The notes under the pieces are model-generated. The model made no database searches. It was not told where the DNA came from and saw only the letters and a program-made list of their open reading frames with translations. This document shows positions 27,482 to 36,313 of a stretch of 64,000 nucleotides of DNA, piece by piece. Every line of letters begins with the position of its first letter. Positions within the stretch are counted from its first letter, which is position 1. Position numbers and translations under genes: made by a program. Source of the DNA: Ureibacillus chungkukjangi (GTDB taxonomy: Bacteria > Bacillota > Bacilli > Bacillales_A > Planococcaceae); assembly GCF_003217295.1 (NCBI RefSeq), contig NZ_QJTJ01000001.1:221912-285911 (forward strand). The letters are read 5' to 3'.

Positions 27482-27817
27482 TCAATAAAAATCCTCCAAA
27501 AACTTATCAATATCGCTCACTAGATTTTTTAATAAACCTATTTTGGTACGTATATTTATATAGTAAAAATTCATTGTCCCTTCCTTACGCATTAAAATAA
27601 CACCGGCTTCTCGTAAAATCTTAAGATGATGTGAAACAGCAGGTCGAGAAAGATGTGTTTGTTCAGTAATCTCACCTACACGCAATCCGGTTTGACATTC
27701 CGTTCCCATTAAAACCAAAAGAATAGATTGACGGGTTTCATCACCAATCGCCTGTAATACTTTTTGAGAATGAATAAAATCTTCTTTGATACGATTTAGT
27801 TGGTCTTGTTTATTCAA
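27482..27817 (-). CDS. ArsR-family transcriptional regulator
   Basis: A 111-residue winged-helix protein (TGLRVGEITEQTHLSRPAVSHHLKILREAGVILMRKEG). It uses a TTG start 7 bases after GGAGGG. No ArsR-type metal-binding cysteine pair (ELCVCDL) is visible in helix 3, so it probably senses something other than arsenite-like metals. It most likely controls itself and the oxidoreductase gene directly downstream. A TTGCAC-17-TATTGT promoter is possible upstream, in an AT-rich stretch with short inverted repeats. Confidence 0.88.
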   Translation of the reverse strand: MNKQDQLNRIKEDFIHSQKVLQAIGDETRQSILLVLMGTECQTGLRVGEITEQTHLSRPAVSHHLKILREAGVILMRKEGTMNFYYINIRTKIGLLKNLVSDIDKFLEDFY

Positions 27818-27983
27818 TAAAATCCCTCCAATAGTCCGTCGAATAGTTTAAGTTAACGAACCATATCACCGAACACAACAATATAATATAGTTAAGTTTG
27901 GTGCAATATTGAGAAAGTAAATCGAGACGAATGAAATTTCACTTCAAATACAAGGCATTCGTTTCATCTATTAATGCCAATAT

Positions 27984-28012
27984 AAAAAGCACCTTCCTTG
28001 GAAAGTGCCTAC
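27984..28012 (-). terminator. Terminator downstream of the interrupted gene
   Basis: Minus-strand hairpin GCACTTTCC / GGAAGGTGC followed by TTTTT, 20 bases past the stop of the gene at 28030-28647. Confidence 0.75.
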
Positions 28013-28029
28013 TTTTTGAAGAATATTTT

Positions 28030-28647
28030 TCAGACAAAGCTGCTTTTTGAGTTTGTACGGATTTTATCTACAAATAGAAAAGTCAAATAACCTACAATAT
28101 TAAAAATGATAATTACTAAAGCCCATTTGACATTTAGTTTTTGCTGGCAACTAATACTTTTTATTGCCCATATAGAAAATAAGATAGCATAGAGGAGACC
28201 TCCTAATAATAAGCAGAATACGCTTAGCTCATGGAAGCTTTCTCTTTCAGTTACAACATACCAATTACCAGTACCACTCCCTGTAGGTAATTTATCAATA
28301 AATAATAATTTATGTGTCCCTAGATCTCGACTATACTTAAAATCAGATTTGGCATTATTAACATACTCAAATATTTTTTCAATAGGAATATCTTTAACAT
28401 AATAAATTTGAATCTTTGAGATATGCTTGGTCTCGTGGACTAAATGTTCTATTTCTTTTTTTTCAGCAATTGATATATTACTGTTACTGTCTAAACTATA
28501 ATGGACTGCTGTTGATAAAAATGATTTTTCATTTAAACTTGTGGTCTAACTTGACTGAAGAACACTAAAAACAATGATTGCTAAAATAAGAAAACCTAAG
28601 GCTAAGGCGAAATAAAGTAACCTATCCCTCTTTTCACCAATCTTCAA
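28030..28647 (-). pseudogene. Membrane protein gene interrupted by one in-frame TAG
   Basis: Reading from a TTG at 28647, 8 bases after GGAGG, gives MKIGEKRDRLLYFALALGFL and a hydrophobic helix. Codon 34 is TAG (28548-28546), after which the same frame stays open for 171 further codons to the TGA at 28030. The downstream part has a hydrophilic middle (KHISKIQIYYVKDIPIEKIF) and two hydrophobic C-terminal segments (LLLGGLLYAILFSIW; LVIIIFNIVGYLTFLFV). So it looks like a three-helix membrane protein of 205 residues broken by a single base change. It has a good ribosome site and its own terminator, so decay appears recent. I do not recognise the family. Confidence 0.7.
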
Positions 28648-28809
28648 ATAGACACCTCCATTATTAGTACATGTCCACGGTTAACGAAATATTACTCTGC
28701 TAATTATCACATATTAAAATAACTATTCATTAATTAACTTATCATTGAATGTTGCCGTCATACCCCACGATGTTAAAAGTTATTCAAAAAATAATTCCCT
28801 TTAAAACAA

Positions 28810-28846
28810 TAAAAAAGGTACATTCCTCGAAAAAGAAATGCACCAC
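28810..28846 (-). terminator. Terminator of the DUF2268-type lipoprotein gene
   Basis: Minus-strand GGTGCATT / AATGTACC hairpin followed by TTTTTT, about 100 bases after the stop codon. Confidence 0.7.
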
Positions 28847-28945
28847 ATAATGGACTAGCCTGCAATATTTTAATTTTCATTATTCCCCCCCCCATAGTAG
28901 CCCTTTGCCACTATAAAAGCTATTCTTTATCAAGCATCGTTTGCT

Positions 28946-29905
28946 TCATTGGTAGTGCTCAATGTATTTGCCTTTTTCAAAAATGTCTTGAGCTGTTAAA
29001 GCTGTCCATTCTTCTGGTGTTAGTGTGGGATATAAGTCGAGATAGGATTTAACCATCTTATAGCCCTCACTGTAACCATATAAATCAGGTAAATCTTTTC
29101 CACCAATTATAATTTCTAACGACCGATTCAAGTCCTGTTTGTTTAAATCTGGTTCTACTTTAGACCATAATTCTTTGTTGTATGTTAAATCTACTGAAGT
29201 GCTGCTTTCTAGCTCGGGATAAACGGTTTTTTCGAACATGACCGCTTTTCCTTCAAAGATAAGATTATCTAAAACAGTTCCGAAATGATTATTCAAATAC
29301 TTTTGGGTCCAAAAACTGTGATGATATTCATGTGCAACACCAACCTTTATAAAATCATCACTAAAATAGCCATTATAGGGAATAATAATTTTCCCTGCCC
29401 CAACAGTAATCATATGTACATCATGGGTAGAGGGCAAAACGCACACCGCTACCTCTTCTTGAGAGGGTAGAAGTTCTGCAGATTTCAAAAGGGACTCCTG
29501 AATGAGCTCATTGATTTCTATTTTACGAGTTTCTAAATTTTCACTAATTATTTCTAATTCTGTTAATCTATTTGGAACATCCCCCAGTAAGTCCTCTGCC
29601 ATATAGAGGTATTCAGCATTTTTAAAACAATCCTTGTATATAGGCTGTATAACTTCCTCTTTATATTTTTCCAGAGTTCCATTGCTTGGATCCCCCTTTG
29701 TTTCTTCAATATACCGCTCAAATAGTTGATTGGCATGAATGATTTTAAACTTTTGCTTTGTCTGGGGATTCTCAAATGTATACATTATTTCAATATCATC
29801 GGTATTTAGTTCTTCCTTACTTTTTTCAGCTTGCGTACAAGCCGTGAGTGTAAATAATAATAGAAATACCATGAAAAAAACACTAGTTTTGGATTTCAAT
29901 TTCAA
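28946..29905 (-). CDS. DUF2268-like putative zinc-protease lipoprotein
   Basis: A 319-residue lipoprotein. The signal peptide MKLKSKTSVFFMVFLLLFTL is followed by the lipobox LTAC. The C-terminal half has GVAHEYHHSFW, in which HExxH is the zinc-protease motif, followed by LDNLIFEGKAVMFEKTVYP, which could supply the third ligand. This is the pattern of the DUF2268 family of predicted zinc-dependent proteases, seen in B. subtilis YjaZ-like proteins. It should be anchored on the outer face of the membrane. It is monocistronic. The substrate is unknown. Confidence 0.82.
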   Translation of the reverse strand: MKLKSKTSVFFMVFLLLFTLTACTQAEKSKEELNTDDIEIMYTFENPQTKQKFKIIHANQLFERYIEETKGDPSNGTLEKYKEEVIQPIYKDCFKNAEYLYMAEDLLGDVPNRLTELEIISENLETRKIEINELIQESLLKSAELLPSQEEVAVCVLPSTHDVHMITVGAGKIIIPYNGYFSDDFIKVGVAHEYHHSFWTQKYLNNHFGTVLDNLIFEGKAVMFEKTVYPELESSTSVDLTYNKELWSKVEPDLNKQDLNRSLEIIIGGKDLPDLYGYSEGYKMVKSYLDLYPTLTPEEWTALTAQDIFEKGKYIEHYQ

Positions 29906-30000
29906 TCTTTTCCCCCCATGCAGTTTGACATTGAAAGCTACTGTTACTACATTTTAAATTTTCCCATCTTATAAAATATAGTATTCTAACAATTTTTGTA

Positions 30001-30037
30001 AAAATAGGCTGACCTCCAAACAAGAAGCCAGCCCATT
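30001..30037 (-). terminator. Terminator of the hflK-hflC operon
   Basis: Minus-strand hairpin GGCTGGCTTC / GGAGGTCAGCC followed by TATTTTT, just past the hflC stop. Confidence 0.8.
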
Positions 30038-30040
30038 TTC

Positions 30041-31060
30041 TTATTCTAAATACCCTGATAAAATTCTAGCATATGGAGAGTTTGATGGAAGGATAATAAC
30101 TGTGTCTTCCCCGATTGTCTTTTTGTAGGATTCGAGTGTTCTGTATAATCCATAGAATTCTGGGTCGCGTGAGAAGGCAGAGTTATAAATTTTGGCTGCC
30201 TCTGCTTCCCCTTGTGCACGGATAACAGCAGCATCTTTATTTGCTGTTGCTATTAATTCACTAACTTCACGATCCGTTTGGGCAACACGCTCATTCTTTA
30301 CTGCATCCCCTTCAGATAGATATCTCTGAGCAATTGATTCACGTTCAGAAATCATGCGCGTATAGACAGATTGTTCATTCTCCTGTGGTAAATCCGTACG
30401 ACGAATACGGACATCAACAACTGCTATTCCAAAATTACCATTTTCCAGAGCCTTATTTACTTCTTCCGTTACACGGTCATTTATACTACCACGCTCGGAA
30501 TTTTCATCATTTATAATTTGGTCGTAATTTAATTGTCCCAGCTGTGTACGCAGTACGGAATAAATATATTCCTCCATACGAGACTCAGCATTTATGAGCG
30601 TCCCAGCATTAGAAATTAACGATTTCGGATCTGTAACACGCCATACTGCATAGTTATCAATAATAATTCTCTTCTTATCTAATGTGTTAATCTCTTCTTG
30701 TGTCATTTCGTATGTCATCAAGTTTTTTGGTAGGGTAGTTACACTTTGGATAAATGGAATTTTAATATTTAAGCCAGGTTCTTCCTCATATTTTACAACT
30801 TCTCCAAATTGACGAACGACCTTGTACTCATTTTCTTTCACAACATAGACATTCCCTATGACAATAATAATTACAGCAAATATGGCAGTAAGGAGGATAG
30901 CCGATTTGGCGAATTGCCGTCCATTAAACGGCTTTTTCTCCTTCACAATCTTCGTATCATTTGGGTCGTTTGAATTTTTCTTTTTGTTTTTATTATTTCC
31001 GAAAAGCGATTTAGCCACTTTTTCTAAATCACCATCAAATTGATTGTTGTTGTTACTCAT
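30041..31060 (-). CDS. hflC: Protease modulator HflC
   Basis: A 339-residue SPFH/prohibitin-domain membrane protein. A charged, Asn/Lys-rich N-terminus is followed by one transmembrane helix (about 50-72) and the band-7 domain (VVKENEYKVVRQFGEVVKYEEEPGLNIKIPF), then the coiled-coil AQTDREVSELIATANKDAAVIRAQGEAEAAKIY. HflC with HflK forms a large membrane cage that modulates the FtsH protease. It overlaps the hflK stop by 4 bases, indicating translational coupling. Unlike E. coli HflC it has a long cytoplasmic N-terminal extension. Confidence 0.9.
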   Translation of the reverse strand: MSNNNNQFDGDLEKVAKSLFGNNKNKKKNSNDPNDTKIVKEKKPFNGRQFAKSAILLTAIFAVIIIVIGNVYVVKENEYKVVRQFGEVVKYEEEPGLNIKIPFIQSVTTLPKNLMTYEMTQEEINTLDKKRIIIDNYAVWRVTDPKSLISNAGTLINAESRMEEYIYSVLRTQLGQLNYDQIINDENSERGSINDRVTEEVNKALENGNFGIAVVDVRIRRTDLPQENEQSVYTRMISERESIAQRYLSEGDAVKNERVAQTDREVSELIATANKDAAVIRAQGEAEAAKIYNSAFSRDPEFYGLYRTLESYKKTIGEDTVIILPSNSPYARILSGYLE

Positions 31061-32025
31061 TGCTTATCGCTCCCTTCAGAGGATTCTTCTGTTTTGACAG
31101 GAGAGGTTGCCGTTGGTTGAAGCGGTAAATATTTTAAGGTTTCACCATCATCATTCATGATATAGATCTGAGTATTTGGTAAAACATTTTCTAAGGTTTC
31201 AAGAATTAAACGCTGTCTAGTAATATCTTTATTGCCTTCATATTCTTTATATAAATCATTGAAGATTGCAACTTCCCCCTCGGCTTGCTGAATACGGGCA
31301 ATTTTTTCTCCCTCAGCACGAGACTTAATAGCACTTACTTCACCCTGTGCTTCACTTAATTTTTGATTTTTATATTTTGCTGCTTCATTTGTTTTCGTGC
31401 TTTTCGTTTCACGAGCATCTGTTACAGCAGTAAAGGCTGCACGTACTTCCTTATTTGGTAACTCGACGTCCTGAAGCTTTACACCCAGAATACTTACGCC
31501 AATGTCATATTTATCGACTAATGACACTAATAAATCTCGTGTAAATAATTCAATATCCGCTTTTCCGTTTGTTAATGCATTATCAATAGTAGTGCTGCCA
31601 ATAATGGAGCGAATCGCACTTGAAGTGGCATTATGTAGTATTTGTTTTGGATCTTCGGAGTTAAAGAGATATTTCTTCGGATCTGTAATCTTCCATTGTA
31701 CGACTAAGTCTGTAAGTACAATATTTTCGTCACCTGTAATCATTTTTGTTTCATTGTCATAGGATTCAATCACGCCATCCTCGGTCTGTTCATAGCCAAA
31801 CTGCAAACTATACGTTTCCTTTGAAAGGATTTCTACCTTTTGTACCGGCCATGGTAACTTAAAATGTAATCCTGAATCTGTAATGGTTTCATCTGCTTGA
31901 CCAAAAGTAATCACAACTGCCTGCTCTGACTCATCTACTGTATACCAGGAAGTAAAAACTGCTATCAGTGCAATGATTGAAAACAAACTTAGTCCAGTGA
32001 TTAACAAAGTACGTTTAACACTCAT
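31057..32025 (-). CDS. hflK: FtsH protease modulator HflK
   Basis: A 322-residue SPFH-domain protein with one N-terminal membrane helix (LLITGLSLFSIIALIAVFTSW) and the band-7 domain (VDESEQAVVITFGQADETITDSGLHFKLPWPVQKVE). A helical region (KLSEAQGEVSAIKSRAEGEKIARIQQAEGE) follows. It is the first gene of the pair and partners HflC. The ATG is preceded by GGGGGACCACAAG. HflKC pairs are uncommon outside proteobacteria but are present in some Bacillales; here they lie in the accessory region beside phoR. Confidence 0.9.
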   Translation of the reverse strand: MSVKRTLLITGLSLFSIIALIAVFTSWYTVDESEQAVVITFGQADETITDSGLHFKLPWPVQKVEILSKETYSLQFGYEQTEDGVIESYDNETKMITGDENIVLTDLVVQWKITDPKKYLFNSEDPKQILHNATSSAIRSIIGSTTIDNALTNGKADIELFTRDLLVSLVDKYDIGVSILGVKLQDVELPNKEVRAAFTAVTDARETKSTKTNEAAKYKNQKLSEAQGEVSAIKSRAEGEKIARIQQAEGEVAIFNDLYKEYEGNKDITRQRLILETLENVLPNTQIYIMNDDGETLKYLPLQPTATSPVKTEESSEGSDKQ

Positions 32026-32096
32026 CTTGTGGTCCCCCTAAATTGTAAAATTTTGTTTCTTAATACATTTACGGATAACTCTCCGATAAGTTTCAA

Positions 32097-32139
32097 CAAA
32101 AAAAGAAAATGCCCCTACATTGGGACATTTCCTTTTTGT
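32097..32139 (-). terminator. Terminator downstream of phoR
   Basis: Minus-strand hairpin GAAATGTCCC / GGGGCATTTTC followed by TTTTTTT. Confidence 0.8.
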
Positions 32140-32239
32140 ATATATCTATTTACTATATTTGAAACAGGGGGGTTTCTATAAATAATCATAGGGTAGAAAT
32201 ATGAAGTAACAATAACAATATTGTAAATCTATTGTTAAG

Positions 32240-33685
32240 TTATTTTTTTAATGGAATTAAGACCTTCATGCAAGTACCTTTTCCAACCGTACTTTCTACA
32301 TTGATCTTACCATGATGAGCTTCTACTAAGTGTTTTACAATCGCTAGCCCTAATCCTGTACCTCCAGAATTACGACTCCGTGCTTTATCAATACGATAGA
32401 ATCGTTCAAAAATACGAGCAATCTCATTCTTTTCAATGCCCATTCCCTGATCCTCTACCTCGATAATTCCATATTCACTATTTGCTTTTATACGTAAAGT
32501 AATGGTTGTATTTTCCGGAGAATAAGTAATAGAGTTTGTAATTAGATTCGTGAAAATTTGAATCAGTCGATTAAAATCACCCATGACCATCACATCTCGC
32601 ACAATATCTACATCAAACTGCATGTTCTTTTCATCCATTCGTGGGCTCGTTAACTCCACTGAGCGAATCAACACCTCCTGCAGGCTGGCAGGCATTATAT
32701 TCACAGAGAAGCCATGCTGTTCAATTTTCGATAATTCAAGTAAATCTTGAATAAGCATTTGAAGTCTATTACTTTCCTGATAGATGATATCTAAAAATGA
32801 AATAAGCATCTTTTCATCTTTAAATGCACCATCTAACAGGGTTTCTGAAAATCCTTTAATGGAGGTAATCGGTGTTCTTAATTCATGAGATACGTTTGCC
32901 ACAAAGTCCTTCCGTATTTGCTCCAGACGGATGAGCTCAGAAATGTCATGCATAACGATTACTACACCTAGCCAACGCCCATGATCTCCTACAACAGGTG
33001 CTCCATATATTTGTTTGTATTGGATTTCCTGATGGATTTCCACTTCAATTTGTTTACGATATGGAAGCTCTGTTAAGAAAACATGGTCGATAAACTTTTC
33101 AATCTCACTTGGCAGTCCTAGCGTTAAAAAGTTGAACCCCTTCACTTCATCGATGGATAGCTCAAAGCCTTCAAGAAATTGACGATTTACAATCGAAACG
33201 GTGGCTTCACGGTCAATCATAATTAGTGCACTACCCATATTTTCAATAAGGGTTTTTAAACGCTCTTCTTCAATTTCTCTTATTTTCTCAATTTCCTGCA
33301 GGTTCCTTGCCAAAATATTAATGGAATTTCTCAACTCCACGATACTAACAGGTCCAAGTGCATATGCTCTTGCACGATAGTTCCCTTTTGTTAACTCTCT
33401 TGCTGTTAGTGTTATATTTTCAATTGGGTCCAATAAGTTTCGTATTAGATAATTCGCAACAAAGCAAATTAGTACAAAGCTTAGGAAAATCAAGAAAGCT
33501 ATGATAGAAGCGAACTGTCTCCGTGTCTCCTCAATACTTTCCATATCAAAAACAAGACTATTTTTGGTTCCAAAGTTTTCGATGATAAAAGGAAAAAGCT
33601 GACCTAAAATAAAGCCAAGGACAGCTAAAATCGAACCTGTTAATATCATGAAGGTAACAAACAATCGGTTACGATATGCCTTCAT
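32240..33685 (-). CDS. phoR: Sensor histidine kinase PhoR-like, short extracytoplasmic loop
   Basis: A 481-residue membrane histidine kinase. TM1 is about residues 8-32, the outside loop about 33-60 only, TM2 about 61-83, then HAMP (RNLLDPIENITLTARELTKGNY), a cytoplasmic PAS domain (about 140-245), the HisKA box FVANVSHELRTPIT with H267, and HATPase_c (GDFNRLIQIFTNLITNS, DQGMGIEK, GGTGLGLAI). The gene overlaps the regulator stop by 4 bases and sits beside mdh-icd-citZ, as phoPR does in B. subtilis. The B. subtilis PhoR has a large extracytoplasmic sensing domain (about 579 residues in total), so this short form must sense differently. The symbol rests on synteny. Confidence 0.88.
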   Translation of the reverse strand: MKAYRNRLFVTFMILTGSILAVLGFILGQLFPFIIENFGTKNSLVFDMESIEETRRQFASIIAFLIFLSFVLICFVANYLIRNLLDPIENITLTARELTKGNYRARAYALGPVSIVELRNSINILARNLQEIEKIREIEEERLKTLIENMGSALIMIDREATVSIVNRQFLEGFELSIDEVKGFNFLTLGLPSEIEKFIDHVFLTELPYRKQIEVEIHQEIQYKQIYGAPVVGDHGRWLGVVIVMHDISELIRLEQIRKDFVANVSHELRTPITSIKGFSETLLDGAFKDEKMLISFLDIIYQESNRLQMLIQDLLELSKIEQHGFSVNIMPASLQEVLIRSVELTSPRMDEKNMQFDVDIVRDVMVMGDFNRLIQIFTNLITNSITYSPENTTITLRIKANSEYGIIEVEDQGMGIEKNEIARIFERFYRIDKARSRNSGGTGLGLAIVKHLVEAHHGKINVESTVGKGTCMKVLIPLKK

Positions 33686-34395
33686 AGGCTTTTTGGCTCC
33701 TCAAATTTATAGCCGATTCCTCTTATAGTTTTGATAAATTTTGGCTTGCGGCTATTTTCCTCAATTTTATCTCTCAAATGACTGATGTGGACATCAACAA
33801 TTCTTGTATCCCCAGCAAAATCATAATTCCATACTGCACTTAGAAGCTGATCTCTTGTTAGTACACGATTTTTATTTTCTAAAAGATAAACAAGTAGTTC
33901 AAACTCTTTTGGTGTAAATTCCAATGACTCCTCATCCAGAAAAGCTTCGAAACGATTTGGATAGACTTGTAGTTTTCCAAATTGATACACAGCATTTTCC
34001 GGCTCTTCTTCCTCTTGAGGCAGAACTGGTGTAAAACGACGCAAAACAGCTTTTACACGTGCAATTACTTCACGAGGACTAAAGGGCTTCGTCATATAAT
34101 CATCTGCACCAAGCTCTAAGCCTAAAACTTTATCAAACTCATCATCTCGAGCTGTAAGCATAATGATAGGAATATTGCGTCTTTGACTGCGTAACTCCTT
34201 ACAAACTTCCATTCCATCCATAGTAGGAAGCATTAGATCTAATAAAATCAGATCAGGTGAGTGCTCAATTGCCATATCAAGGCCAACTTTCCCATCATGT
34301 GCAAGGAGCACCTCATATCCACCACGCTCTAGATTGTACTTTAATAATGTTGCGATTGATACTTCATCTTCTACGACTAAAATTGTTTTTAACAT
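33682..34395 (-). CDS. phoP: OmpR-family response regulator PhoP
   Basis: A 237-residue response regulator. The receiver domain (about 1-120) has the acidic pocket ED at 9-10, the phosphoacceptor D53 (LILLDLMLP) and the lysine in MTKPFSP. The C-terminal winged helix shows EFTPKEFELLVYLLENKNRVLTRDQLL and VDVHISHLRDKIE. I start at the ATG at 34395 after TGGAGGTTACTT; a longer frame from 34428 has no support. In Bacillus, PhoP controls phosphate-starvation genes. It is between mdh and phoR as expected. Confidence 0.93.
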   Translation of the reverse strand: MLKTILVVEDEVSIATLLKYNLERGGYEVLLAHDGKVGLDMAIEHSPDLILLDLMLPTMDGMEVCKELRSQRRNIPIIMLTARDDEFDKVLGLELGADDYMTKPFSPREVIARVKAVLRRFTPVLPQEEEEPENAVYQFGKLQVYPNRFEAFLDEESLEFTPKEFELLVYLLENKNRVLTRDQLLSAVWNYDFAGDTRIVDVHISHLRDKIEENSRKPKFIKTIRGIGYKFEEPKSL

Positions 34396-34449
34396 AAGTA
34401 ACCTCCAATGATGATTTGAAACCCCCATTTCAAATCAGAAAACAAAACT

Positions 34450-34887
34450 CTAATAAGGTGGTACTACTTTTATAACACCATTTAATACTTGAATTTTTTT
34501 ATCCTTAAATGCATTCACATAGATTTCCACAAAATTTTGAGCGAAATCAATATGCTGTACTTCAAGTAAAAGCTCAATTGTTTCGTAATGATACACAGGC
34601 TCTAAATAAATGATGTTTTGCTCACGAATATGAGAACCTGGTCCAGGCAGGTGCTTGGATATAGCAGAAGTAATGATGCCATTTAACATAATTGCAGGAA
34701 CTATCGGCTTTTTATAAGGTGTATCAAGCGCATAGTCATGTTGAATGTATAGCGGATTATTATCATTTGTTAAACCTAAATACAGAAGCAGATCTTTATC
34801 TTCAATCTTTTCATTTAACTGAAGCTTTTCGCCAACAATGATTTCATCAATCTTCTTTCCTAATTTCAAACCCTTACGTAGCAGCAA
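34450..34887 (-). CDS. MaoC-like dehydratase-domain protein
   Basis: A 145-residue hot-dog fold protein with the MaoC/hydratase-like helix region (LYLGLTNDNNPLYIQHDYA, where N-D/N-x-N-P-L/I-H residues line the usual active site, and IVPAIMLNGIITSAISKHLPGPGSHI). Relatives hydrate enoyl-CoA or enoyl-ACP thioesters. The start is a TTG at 34887 with AAGGGG about 11 bases before it. It lies 54 bases upstream of phoP and could be co-transcribed with phoPR. The substrate is unknown. Confidence 0.82.
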   Translation of the reverse strand: MLLRKGLKLGKKIDEIIVGEKLQLNEKIEDKDLLLYLGLTNDNNPLYIQHDYALDTPYKKPIVPAIMLNGIITSAISKHLPGPGSHIREQNIIYLEPVYHYETIELLLEVQHIDFAQNFVEIYVNAFKDKKIQVLNGVIKVVPPY

Positions 34888-35081
34888 TTAAGCAGCAACC
34901 CCTTTTCTTCACGGTTACCTTCATATTATCAATTTTTACTGAAAATAACAATCTCTAGAAGTATTGAAAGAATTTAGTTAGCTTAAGGAGATATGATTTG
35001 AAGGATACGTTCTGTTGAAGAACATAATAGTCTTACCCACTTTTACTTTTTATGACAACTTTTATGGTATACCCTAATAAT

Positions 35082-35115
35082 TAAAAAAATCGAGTGAGAT
35101 TATTCCCACTCGACA
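35082..35115 (-). terminator. Terminator downstream of mdh
   Basis: Minus-strand TCGAGTG / CACTCGA hairpin followed by TTTTTTT. Confidence 0.85.
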
Positions 35116-35132
35116 CTTTAGAGAAGCATTTA

Positions 35133-36071
35133 TTAATCTAATATTCTCATTACTTCTCGAACAGCTTCTGCTGAGACATCCAAAGCTACTTTTTCTTTTT
35201 CGGTTAGCTCAAGCTCAAAGATTTTTTCGATTCCGTTTGCACCTAGCAATGTAGGAACGCCGAGATAGATGCCATTATAGCCGTATTCACCCTCTAAATA
35301 GGCAATAGAAGGCAAGACGCGTTTTTGGTCTTTAATGATTGCTTCAGCCATTTCAATGAGCGCTGCTGCAGGTGCATAGTAGGCTGAGCCGTTTCCAAGG
35401 AGGTTGACTATTTCTCCTCCACCGACTCTGGTGCGTTGTACAATCTCCTCTAAACGTTCCGGAGCAATCAGGGTTTCTAATGGAATTCCCCCGGCATAAG
35501 AATATCGAGTCAGTGGAACCATTGTATCCCCATGTCCTCCTAATACAAAACCTCGAATATCCTTTACTGAGATATTTAACTCTTCTGCCACAAATGCACA
35601 GAAGCGAGCAGTATCAAGGACTCCAGATTGTCCGATTACGCGACTCTTAGGGAAGCCAGTTTCCTTAAATACTGTATAGGTCATTGCATCAACTGGATTT
35701 GTTAAAACTAGGATGGTTGCATTTGACGAATGTTTGGCAATCTCACTTGCAACCGATTTCATGACCTTTTGATTTATTTGCACTAAATCATCACGACTCA
35801 TGCCAGGCTTACGTGCAACGCCAGCAGTAATAATCACTAAATCTGAGTCAGCAGTATCTGTATAATCCGATGTACCTTTTACATGAGCATCAAAGCCTTG
35901 TACAGGTGCTGCCTCCCACATATCTAAAGCTTTCCCTTTTGTTGGGTTTTCACTTTGTGGGATATCTACTAAGACAACATCCCCTAGTTCCTTTTGAGCT
36001 GCTAGGAACGCTGCTGTTGCTCCAGTGAATCCTGCACCGATTACAGATATTTTTTTACGTTTTAGAGACAT
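35133..36071 (-). CDS. mdh: Malate dehydrogenase
   Basis: Oxidises malate to oxaloacetate with NAD in the citrate cycle. LDH-like type: [26 protein letters not shown] (nucleotide fold), [18 protein letters not shown] (substrate arginine loop) and [10 protein letters not shown] (catalytic His). I start at the ATG at 36071, 11 bases after AAGGAG, giving 312 residues, the usual Bacillus length; a GTG four codons earlier is unlikely. It is the third gene of citZ-icd-mdh with 230 bases before it. Confidence 0.97.
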   Translation of the reverse strand: MSLKRKKISVIGAGFTGATAAFLAAQKELGDVVLVDIPQSENPTKGKALDMWEAAPVQGFDAHVKGTSDYTDTADSDLVIITAGVARKPGMSRDDLVQINQKVMKSVASEIAKHSSNATILVLTNPVDAMTYTVFKETGFPKSRVIGQSGVLDTARFCAFVAEELNISVKDIRGFVLGGHGDTMVPLTRYSYAGGIPLETLIAPERLEEIVQRTRVGGGEIVNLLGNGSAYYAPAAALIEMAEAIIKDQKRVLPSIAYLEGEYGYNGIYLGVPTLLGANGIEKIFELELTEKEKVALDVSAEAVREVMRILD

Positions 36072-36313
36072 ATTGTAAAACACTCCTTTTGAACCTGAGT
36101 TTGTTTAGTGCTTATTTATTTTATAAGGGGAGGCCCAAAATAAGCATCCGCCTTCTCCATAAATTAAAGGATTGATTACTTATTTACCCGTCTAAACTCA
36201 ATATATCCAAAAAAGAAAGAAATAAAAAGAAGGGTAGCTAATAATTCATAAAGTATTACTACTTTAATCATAAAAGCTTTTAATATAATTTTAAGTTTTC
36301 GAGAAACTAAGAA

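Noticed and set aside
27933..27967. Extra 52-bp family unit downstream of the ArsR gene
   Set aside because: GAAATTTCACTTC and CGTTTCATC occur but with a 28-base offset instead of 36, so similarity may be chance.
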